Positions 55,361-62,522 of a DNA stretch of 64,000 nucleotides are shown here, piece by piece. The notes below the pieces were generated by a model that made no database searches, was not told where the DNA came from, and saw only the letters and a list, made by a program, of their open reading frames with translations. A program made the position numbers and the translations under genes. Numbering within the stretch: position 1 is the first letter of the stretch; the number at the start of each line of letters is the position of its first letter. The DNA lies in NCBI RefSeq assembly GCF_002807685.1, contig NZ_PEAX01000001.1, forward strand, positions 372,001 to 436,000, in the 5' to 3' direction. This DNA comes from Neoalteromonas flava (lineage in GTDB: Bacteria; Pseudomonadota; Gammaproteobacteria; Enterobacterales; Alteromonadaceae).

Positions 55361-57409
55361 ATGAAAATGCAGTGTGAAAAAATGAAAAATAAATGGATGA
55401 AGCAGATGCTTCTTCTGACCGTAGTTGCATCTGTGTCAGCTTGTTCAACTGTGCGTGAATATGATTTAACACCACAGCAGTTAAATGTGAAGAACAAACA
55501 AAGTACCAGCGCCAAGCAAAAAGATAACGCGAATAACTCGGACAGCATTGGCAGCGAAACTCGGATCACTCGCTCGCTCCCACAACCACCGCAGGGTAAT
55601 TCAACCAATACTGCTTTAAGTTTCGAAGAAGCAATGAACTTAGAGGGTACAGAAATTGCGGTAAATATAGCGGGACTGCCATTACCTGAATTTATCCACG
55701 AGATTTTAAGTAACCAAATGGGCTTATCGTATCATCTAGATCCACGACTCGAAGATAAAAAGGATTTAGTAACGCTAAACATAGAGAAGCCTCTAAAGCC
55801 AAGAGAAATGTATCGTACCGTGCAAACTGTGTTGCAAGCGTACGGTGTAGCCTTACGCAGTGATGATGGGCTTGTACGAGTCGAGTTCTCGCCCTCAGGA
55901 GCGAGCACGGAACCACCGATCCTCGTCAGTGGTGCAGCCCTGCCTACTGTGCCCGCTACACACCGCCCCGTATTTTATTTGATGGACTTAAATGTTGTTC
56001 AAGCTCAACGTGCAGTAGGTTGGCTAGCACAAGCGTTTGAAGGGCAGAAGGCAAAATTCAGTTCAGATCCTGATCGCAATGCTGTATGGCTTAGGGGCTC
56101 TTTAGATATCGTGAAACAAGCGGCTGAAGTAGTCAAACTAGTCGACCAACCTTTAATGCGTGGTCGACATAGCATGCGAATAGAACCTCGTTACTTGGGT
56201 GCAGACGTATTATCCAATAGATTAACTCAAATGCTGCAGGCCCAAGGTTACTATGCCCAGCAAGACAAACCTGGCGCGGTTAGTCTATTTACTATTGAAG
56301 AAACAAATAGCATTATTGTGTTTGCTAACGATAAAAATGTCTTGTCTTACGTAGAGGATTGGGTAAGAGACCTCGATCAACCTCTCAAGCAAACCAAAGG
56401 CGATAGTGTTTTTTATTACGAAGTCAAAAATACATCTGCTCAAGATGTAGCCGATGCTATAAATGAACTTCGTTCACGCAGCGCATCTTCAGGTACAGCT
56501 AACAATAATTCCAATTCAGGCTCAAATGCAAACTCAGCTGGCGACCAAAGAGGCCAGCTGGTAGTTGATTTAGGCAGAAACGCTTTGTTGTTTTATGGCT
56601 CAAATACCGACTGGGTTACGATGCTACCAGCGATAGAACGCTTAGACCAGCGGCCATTACAAGTACTGATTGAGGTGATAGTTGCCGAAGTTACACTGAG
56701 CGACAGTTTCTCGTTTGGAGTAGACTGGGCAATTAATAATGTCGGCTCGGATCTTTTTGGAGGGGCGACACCTGAATCTATTGCTATCACCGGCGGCGCG
56801 CTAACCTTTTATCCAATAAGTTCGTCTGGCTACACGCGTGCAGTACTCGAGATGCTTGCGACTGATAGCAAAGTTAACATTTTACAAACTCCACGAATAT
56901 TAGTCAGAAGCGGCCAAGAAGCCACCATTAACGTGGGTAACGAAGTTCCTATTATCGCTGCGACCCAAAGCAGCCAGGAAGGCGGAGCTATTACGCAAGA
57001 AGTTCAATACAGAAGTACCGGCAACAGCTTGTCGGTTAAACCCGTGATTTACGCGGGTGGCGAGGTTGACCTCGCGTTAACACAAGAGCTGAGCTCTTCG
57101 ATCCCTGACAGTACCAATAATACGGGCTCTCCTACAATTTTCACACGCCGCGTATCAACCTCCTTGAGTATTCAAGATGGCGGATCAGTGCTCGTGGGTG
57201 GACTTATAGATAACAGTGAAAATGAATCTGAAAGCAAAGTTCCCTTCTTAGGTGATCTACCGTTTTTAGGCAAGCTGTTTACCACAACTTCAAAATCGAC
57301 ATCACGCACCGAATTAATGATTTTAATAGCTCCTTACGTGGTGAGCAGTGCAGATGATGCCAATGCTGTCACAGATGCATTTAAAGAGCAGTTAACTCTA
57401 CACAACTAA
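55361..57409 (+). CDS. gspD: Lipoprotein secretin GspD
   Basis: GspD forms the outer-membrane secretin channel. The 682-residue protein has a lipoprotein signal (VSAC, Cys28). N-domains cover about 100-400, with a low-complexity Asn/Ser-rich insert near 380-398 (TANNNSNSGSNANSAGD). The secretin core carries LIEVIVAEVTL, NVGNEVPI and the VPFLGDLPFLGKLF block at its end. A lipidated secretin can reach the outer membrane without a separate pilotin, as for HxcQ (established for that family). The first ATG is 55361; ATG 55382 is an alternative. Confidence 0.9.
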   Translation: MKMQCEKMKNKWMKQMLLLTVVASVSACSTVREYDLTPQQLNVKNKQSTSAKQKDNANNSDSIGSETRITRSLPQPPQGNSTNTALSFEEAMNLEGTEIAVNIAGLPLPEFIHEILSNQMGLSYHLDPRLEDKKDLVTLNIEKPLKPREMYRTVQTVLQAYGVALRSDDGLVRVEFSPSGASTEPPILVSGAALPTVPATHRPVFYLMDLNVVQAQRAVGWLAQAFEGQKAKFSSDPDRNAVWLRGSLDIVKQAAEVVKLVDQPLMRGRHSMRIEPRYLGADVLSNRLTQMLQAQGYYAQQDKPGAVSLFTIEETNSIIVFANDKNVLSYVEDWVRDLDQPLKQTKGDSVFYYEVKNTSAQDVADAINELRSRSASSGTANNNSNSGSNANSAGDQRGQLVVDLGRNALLFYGSNTDWVTMLPAIERLDQRPLQVLIEVIVAEVTLSDSFSFGVDWAINNVGSDLFGGATPESIAITGGALTFYPISSSGYTRAVLEMLATDSKVNILQTPRILVRSGQEATINVGNEVPIIAATQSSQEGGAITQEVQYRSTGNSLSVKPVIYAGGEVDLALTQELSSSIPDSTNNTGSPTIFTRRVSTSLSIQDGGSVLVGGLIDNSENESESKVPFLGDLPFLGKLFTTTSKSTSRTELMILIAPYVVSSADDANAVTDAFKEQLTLHN

Positions 57410-57455
57410 GATGATTAGTAAGAAATTAATCTAGATATCAATAAAGGAGATGAAA

Positions 57456-57920
57456 ATGCGGTTATTAGCCTTACTTTTACTCAGTTTCTCTGTAGCCATT
57501 TCTGCCGCAGATGAGGGTGATCAAACAATTAAGGTACAGGATTCAAATACAGAGGAACGTGAAATCGTATTGGATGGACACCTCTCAACTGCGCAGTTGG
57601 CAGAGCAATTTGAGGCTATTCAAGCACAAGGTATTGACACCAGCAAGCCCTATAAGTGGGAGTTTAGATTTACTGCAAAAGTGATGAGTTCTTTAGAAAA
57701 CTTCTCTCAGATGGCCCATGCTTTGGATTTTTGGCCAGTCGCTTTGGAAAGTGACGTAAAGGGTGGTAAATACTGGTTGTATATTCAGAAAACCCATCAG
57801 TACAACAAAAGTGAGTTTGTCGATGAAGTAACAACCCTGTTTAAGATGGCTGACTATGGAAATTTAGACAGTTTTGACGGATTTAGTATAGATAAACCCG
57901 ACACAACTGCGGCAAATTAG
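57456..57920 (+). CDS. Exported RraB-like protein, last gene of the T2SS operon
   Basis: A small exported protein of about 154 residues. I start at ATG 57456, six bases after AAGGAG; the ATG two codons earlier is too close to that site. MRLLALLLLSFSVAISA is the signal peptide. The mature domain resembles the cytoplasmic RNase E inhibitor RraB: GIDTSKPYKWEFRF, a helix MSSLENFSQMAHALDFWPV, KYWLYIQKTHQYNKSEFVDEVTTLF and DYGNLDSFDGFSID. An RraB-type fold in the periplasm would have no RNase to bind, so it has been recruited to another job, perhaps in T2SS assembly or substrate handling. A terminator follows. Confidence 0.65.
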   Translation: MRLLALLLLSFSVAISAADEGDQTIKVQDSNTEEREIVLDGHLSTAQLAEQFEAIQAQGIDTSKPYKWEFRFTAKVMSSLENFSQMAHALDFWPVALESDVKGGKYWLYIQKTHQYNKSEFVDEVTTLFKMADYGNLDSFDGFSIDKPDTTAAN

Positions 57921-57940
57921 GCAATATTAAAATCACCATG

Positions 57941-57975
57941 AGCCACGAGTGATGAGTAAGTACTTGTGGCTTTTA
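57941..57975. terminator. Terminator between T2SS operon and convergent glycan genes
   Basis: AGCCACGAGT (57941-57950) pairs with ACTTGTGGCT (57962-57971) with one mismatch, followed by TTTTA on the plus strand. It ends the T2SS message. Confidence 0.65.
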
Positions 57976-57984
57976 CGCTAGATT

Positions 57985-59739
57985 CTATTGATACCCCCAC
58001 TCTTGCATATATTCACCGCACAATGCATTAACGGCAATCACGTCCTCTTGCGCATAAACCTTAGCAGTCGCCCCTCTTCGGATCGAAGCTACTACAGTTT
58101 TGGGCATTCTATCGCTCTTGATTATGCTTGAGATGAACGCCAACGTAGCTTCTGGCTTAGCAATCAAATCTTCGTAGCGAATGACATGAACGCGTTCCTT
58201 GTCTCGCCTAATAAGTTCCGCTAAATAGTTTAAATATAATGCGCGCTTAACTGGTGTGTATGGTTCCTGTCGAATGGCACTAAGTAAGCGGTGTTGCACA
58301 CCATCAAGCAATGGGTCACTCTGGTCAGTAAAAGGGATGATATCAAAGTTAACGTCACGCAAATGCTCAAAGCTTTTCTTCCATGATGAAATAACATCTA
58401 ACGGGTGGCGCACCATGATTATCTTCGGCATGTTTGGATGTGCATCACACAAGATCCTCAAACGTGTAAGAAACGCCAGTGGATTTTTAATCGCTAATGA
58501 GAAATCTGTGCGAGTTACTGCTGGTTGGTAGCGTCGACGAACATCGTTCAAGCGAGTGTCTTCGATCACGTCACCGGCTTCATTAACCTTGTTGCTTACG
58601 CCTTTGCCTAATAAGATATCGGTTCTCAACTTTCGAAATAGTAATCCAAGCTCATGACATTCAGGATCACTTTGAATGGCCGCAAAGACTTCCTGTGGCT
58701 CGTTGATTACCACTGTATTCGGTACCTTATGCAATAAATTGCATAACAAGCTAGTACCCGACCTTGGCAACCCGGAAATTAAAAAGTTCACATCATCGCT
58801 TAACGGTTGTCGAGCAGCAGGGGTGAAAAGGGTCAGAAGTCGATTTCTTTTAGGACTCAAGGCTGATTTATGCCTTTCAGCACGAGCAATAACGGCCTCC
58901 CATCGTGGGTACAATGCAATCAGCCTTTTTATCGCAGGAACCCCTCGCGACAACTGATGAACCACTTTGCTTAACATTTTCTCCTGTTCAATGACCTCAG
59001 GGGAGTGGTAATGACATAAGACAGGCTTCTTTTCAGCGTTAATACATTTCAAGTGGGCGGGATAATTAAATGCCTCTGTGAGTACCTCAAAAGGGTAACC
59101 CATGCTTTTTGCAGCTACTGGCAAGGCGATTTGATCAAGCCAGGGACGTTTGTGCTGAATTTCATTACATGTATCAATTTGTCTAGCAACCGACAACCAA
59201 GTCTCTGAAAAAGCTTCACCATCATGCACGGCAACAACACCGGCATTAAAGTACGGCAGCATTAATGCTTTGGATACCGTAGACAACACACGTTCTTTTG
59301 GTAACGCTTCACCAATAAAACTATAAGCCCGTTCCCATTGCTTGGGGCTTCCTTGGTAAGTATTTAAATCTGCAGGTTTAGCCTTTAACCCATTGGTTTT
59401 TAGCTGATTGAAATCGAGCGGCCCCAAACACAGAATGTCACTGTCCATAAAAACCGTTACAGAAGCCTGTGTACTAACTCCAATCGCTGCAAGTTTATTC
59501 CCAATCGGATAGTCTCTACCAAACGGAGATTCGATAATCACCTTGCGAACAGATAGATCTGCTAACGCTTGATGCGTTTGTGCCGACAAGTCTCCCCATA
59601 CATCTGGAGATGGAACCGCAGCCACAAGGTCTACATTTGCTAAATTTCCGTATTTTCGTAATGAAGCAGCTAACAACAACCCTTTGAGTTCAAGTTCTCC
59701 GGCTTGACATACAAAAACAATACACAATTTATCAGTCAT
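57985..59739 (-). CDS. Glycosyltransferase-sulfotransferase fusion
   Basis: A 584-residue soluble protein. Residues 1-260 resemble a GT-A glycosyltransferase: LCIVFVCQAGELELKGLLLAASLRK at the start, a TVFMDSDILCLGPLDF stretch with a DxD-type metal site, then a nucleotide-sugar-like C-terminal block. Residues 315-580 are a sulfotransferase: NFLISGLPRSGTSLLCNLLHKVPN is a very good 5'-phosphosulfate loop, and KIIMVRHPLDVISSWKKSF is the 3'-phosphate block. It probably adds a sugar and a sulfate in succession to one glycan (inference). Convergent with the T2SS operon. Confidence 0.75.
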   Translation of the reverse strand: MTDKLCIVFVCQAGELELKGLLLAASLRKYGNLANVDLVAAVPSPDVWGDLSAQTHQALADLSVRKVIIESPFGRDYPIGNKLAAIGVSTQASVTVFMDSDILCLGPLDFNQLKTNGLKAKPADLNTYQGSPKQWERAYSFIGEALPKERVLSTVSKALMLPYFNAGVVAVHDGEAFSETWLSVARQIDTCNEIQHKRPWLDQIALPVAAKSMGYPFEVLTEAFNYPAHLKCINAEKKPVLCHYHSPEVIEQEKMLSKVVHQLSRGVPAIKRLIALYPRWEAVIARAERHKSALSPKRNRLLTLFTPAARQPLSDDVNFLISGLPRSGTSLLCNLLHKVPNTVVINEPQEVFAAIQSDPECHELGLLFRKLRTDILLGKGVSNKVNEAGDVIEDTRLNDVRRRYQPAVTRTDFSLAIKNPLAFLTRLRILCDAHPNMPKIIMVRHPLDVISSWKKSFEHLRDVNFDIIPFTDQSDPLLDGVQHRLLSAIRQEPYTPVKRALYLNYLAELIRRDKERVHVIRYEDLIAKPEATLAFISSIIKSDRMPKTVVASIRRGATAKVYAQEDVIAVNALCGEYMQEWGYQ

Positions 59740-59780
59740 GTGGCCTCGGCTTGATCACACCCAACTTTGAACCACTATAA

Positions 59781-60413
59781 CTAAAACTCATAGCCGAAAT
59801 ACTCCAAATCCTCAGCAAAACGCTCTTCAATAATTGTCCGCATTTCTTCACTATAATATTTGCGATAATCTGTGTGGCTAGACTTATTAATATGTGGCAA
59901 AGATACTAACGTTAGCCCTTTAATTTTACAAAGCCGTTCCACATCACGAGATAGATTCTCGAACCGACCAATAAAGTCTGCCCCAATATTTCCATCTGCT
60001 GTCTTAAGGTAGTCCGTCTGATTATATAAGAATGGTTTCCACCCTGACCTATCGGTTGCATCACTACAATTAAAAATAAACTCTTCAAACGTTGATGACT
60101 GGCTGAGTACGGTTTGCCAGATTTTGTTATAACCGGGATTTTTTTGCATTTCATAGTCAGACAACAGCCTTCCCGATTCCGTGATCATACTGTACCAAGA
60201 TACAAGTCGGTCAAATGGATTTCGCACAAAGCCTACCTTAGTATATCGTTCGAATTCGGCACCCATTTTTTCTTGGGCGAAACGCAGTGGGTCATGGGGC
60301 CTTAAAAAAGCCTCAAGATCACAAATTTCTTGCTTCAAGAAACGAGTTAAACTTGTGCCTGCAGTCTTTTGAATGTGCACAAATAGTAGGGAGTGGTTAA
60401 TACTAAGTAACAT
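59781..60413 (-). CDS. Sulfotransferase, sulfotransfer-2 family
   Basis: A 210-residue single-domain sulfotransferase that should transfer sulfate from PAPS to a carbohydrate. LLFVHIQKTAGTSLTRFLKQE is the 5'-phosphosulfate loop (HIPKTAGTS type), YTKVGFVRNPFDRLVSWYSM is the 3'-phosphate block (RxPxxRxxSxY), and ADFIGRFENLSRDVERLC is the family's late 'IGRFENL' motif. No membrane segment. It lies about 40 nt upstream of the fusion gene at 57985. Confidence 0.82.
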   Translation of the reverse strand: MLLSINHSLLFVHIQKTAGTSLTRFLKQEICDLEAFLRPHDPLRFAQEKMGAEFERYTKVGFVRNPFDRLVSWYSMITESGRLLSDYEMQKNPGYNKIWQTVLSQSSTFEEFIFNCSDATDRSGWKPFLYNQTDYLKTADGNIGADFIGRFENLSRDVERLCKIKGLTLVSLPHINKSSHTDYRKYYSEEMRTIIEERFAEDLEYFGYEF

Positions 60414-60605
60414 GAATGGTCTGTTCTAATAGCGTTTGTTTAGCGGTTAATAGCTTAACAAAAATTTATCAGGTAAATTTAATTGAAAAATAAAACGTGT
60501 CTCAGCCATCTGAAATAACGATTTAGAGCTGTGTATTTAGGCAGATAATCCGACTTACAGAAATAAAATGATTTCGTTTAAACGGTCACTAGGAACACTG
60601 GTTCG

Positions 60606-61475
60606 TTATTTCCAATTATCGGAGTACGCGCCAGTGGCCCCCCACAGTCCATCCCAAATACCACATAACATAAATTTAATCCGTTCCCTTCTTCGAGATT
60701 GCAAAATACTGTTGGCAAAGAAGCGAATCGGTAAGACACAAATATTTCGAATTTTCCAATAATTAGGTACATACCCTCTGCGTAATAATAAGAAAATATT
60801 TCTGAATTGATAATACAATCTTACCGGCGAACCAACTTTATAGGTCACACCAGCGAACTTACTGCGAGCATCGCCTAGTTTATGTACCATTTCTACCTTA
60901 TCGGCAATAGCGACCATTAAATTCTGTTCTTTAGCGCGCCAACACCATTCATGGTCAACACCGTCAATAAACAAAGATTCATCTTTGAGCCCAATCCGCT
61001 CAACTTTCGACAAATCTATCATCATGCCAGACGAAATTATCTGAGTAACACACACTAACTCTTCATATCGGGCCACTTCACGTTGTACTCTGGGCCGCAC
61101 GGTTTTCTCAGAAAAAGAACAAATGATCCGCGGACCAACAGCTACTAATGGGCGATTTTGCTGACGCGATGCAACCAGCAAAGATGAGAGGCGAAATGCA
61201 AACTCCTCGTTTATTTCACTGTCTTGATCTAGCAACATAGCGTATTCACACCCTGCCGTGATCAAATCACGTAAGCCAACATTATGTGCTGCGGCTACGC
61301 CAATGTTGTTAGCAAAATGATGATAATGAACGTTATCTGATTTCAGTTCAATCTGGGTTGCATGAGGAGAGTTATCAATGATTGTAACAACATCAACCTG
61401 TTGACTTACTGAGTGCAGTAAACGCTCAGTTTGAGCCATATCCGGTTTGTACAAAACAACAGCAGCACCAATCAA
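60606..61475 (-). CDS. GT2 rhamnosyltransferase-like glycosyltransferase (TTG start)
   Basis: A 289-residue GT-A family 2 enzyme of the RfbF/rhamnosyltransferase type. MIGAAVVLYKPDMAQTERLLHSV opens it. TIIDNSPHATQIEL, FANNIGVAAAHNVGLRD and YAMLLDQDSEI (DxD site) follow, as do DGVDHEWCWRAK and PVRLYYQFRNIFLLLRRGYVP near the C-terminus. Start TTG 61475 has no strong alternative. It is separated from the next glycan gene by 9 nt. A 192-nt spacer (60414-60605) before the sulfotransferase holds nothing else I can name. Confidence 0.8.
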   Translation of the reverse strand: MIGAAVVLYKPDMAQTERLLHSVSQQVDVVTIIDNSPHATQIELKSDNVHYHHFANNIGVAAAHNVGLRDLITAGCEYAMLLDQDSEINEEFAFRLSSLLVASRQQNRPLVAVGPRIICSFSEKTVRPRVQREVARYEELVCVTQIISSGMMIDLSKVERIGLKDESLFIDGVDHEWCWRAKEQNLMVAIADKVEMVHKLGDARSKFAGVTYKVGSPVRLYYQFRNIFLLLRRGYVPNYWKIRNICVLPIRFFANSILQSRRRERIKFMLCGIWDGLWGATGAYSDNWK

Positions 61476-61483
61476 TGTCTATC

Positions 61484-62365
61484 TCACTTGTTTAAGAAGT
61501 AGCGATCGATTTTATAGGCCAGCTTTATAAGCTTGGCCGGCATTAACCTCAAGAGTATAACAGCACATGCATAAAAGACATTGAAAAACGTCCTGCATCG
61601 TAAAACTCGCATAGCATAAAAACGCGCTTTAAACTCATTCAAGGACTTATTAAATCCCCGGCGCTTATAAAAGTCATTAACCCGACGAAACTTAAGTAAC
61701 GCATCAGGCAAATTTGCAAATCTAAACCCGACGGCACACAACTCTATCCACAAAAAATAGTCTTGCGTATTTTTAAGCTCTGGACGATACCGATGCCCTT
61801 TAGCAAAAACGTCCATACGAATTGCTACAGTTGGATGATTTAGCGCACAGCGTCTCGGCAGTACTTTAAAGATTTGTTTATGATCAAGTGGCAATTGACG
61901 CTGGCCAACGATTCGACCTTTTTCATTAATCTCCACTAAAGAAGTCCCGAGAATCGAAACTTCTTTATGCGCATTGAAGAACTCAATCTGCTTACTAAGT
62001 CTATCCAACTCCGAAATATCATCCGCATCCATTCTAAAGAAGTACTTCGCACTAGGCACTTGGTCAAGCACAAAGTCGACTACATAATTCATGCATTGGC
62101 TTAGGCCAACATTATGCAGTCCCTTGAATAGAATGACATTTTTATTCTCAGCCGCTACTCGCTCTAGATACTCAAGCATAAGCACATCGATTTCACCATC
62201 GACGACGATCGCAAACAAAAAGTCACGATAAACTTGCTCAAGAATGCTATCAACCGCTCGGGAAACCCAATCTAATCGGTCCTCAGCATATACTGCCATC
62301 GCGACCACTGATTCAACCTGAAACGACAATTCAGCTGCGCCGCTGATTGTATAAGAATTACTCAA
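61484..62365 (-). CDS. GT2 glycosyltransferase
   Basis: A 293-residue family 2 glycosyltransferase. SVVAMAVYAEDRLDWVSRAVDSI is the start of the GT-A fold, FAIVVDGEIDV the nucleotide part, and KYFFRMDADDISELDRL the DxDD metal site. NTQDYFLWIEL is the acceptor block. A C-terminal hydrophobic segment (TFFNVFYACAVILLRLM) suggests membrane association. The start TTG 62365 is uncertain; ATG 62299 would begin closer to the GT-A core. Confidence 0.78.
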   Translation of the reverse strand: MSNSYTISGAAELSFQVESVVAMAVYAEDRLDWVSRAVDSILEQVYRDFLFAIVVDGEIDVLMLEYLERVAAENKNVILFKGLHNVGLSQCMNYVVDFVLDQVPSAKYFFRMDADDISELDRLSKQIEFFNAHKEVSILGTSLVEINEKGRIVGQRQLPLDHKQIFKVLPRRCALNHPTVAIRMDVFAKGHRYRPELKNTQDYFLWIELCAVGFRFANLPDALLKFRRVNDFYKRRGFNKSLNEFKARFYAMRVLRCRTFFNVFYACAVILLRLMPAKLIKLAYKIDRYFLNK

Positions 62366-62522
62366 TTAATGACTACACCTTACGCCATCATTGCGCGCAT
62401 GTGTCCGCAGCCATGACAGCCAAATTTTAATCGCGCTAGTATAACAAAAATAGCAATCGAATATACTAAAGAATAGTGTGAAAAGGCGAAGCACAAAGTG
62501 CTCCAGATATACTTCTGGTGAG

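Noticed and set aside
56500-56570. Asn/Ser-rich low-complexity segment of gspD as a repeat or recombination site
   Set aside because: It is a short linker inside the secretin N-domain region; no exact repeat is seen in the DNA.
47267-57409. Type IV pilus instead of T2SS
   Set aside because: GspG-type calcium-site motif, four minor pseudopilins including a GspK without Glu5, and a lipo-secretin point to T2SS; only the L-M-C-D order is pilus-like.
60568-60762. Plus-strand ORF over the end of the rhamnosyltransferase gene
   Set aside because: It is antisense to a well-supported GT2 gene and has no recognisable features.
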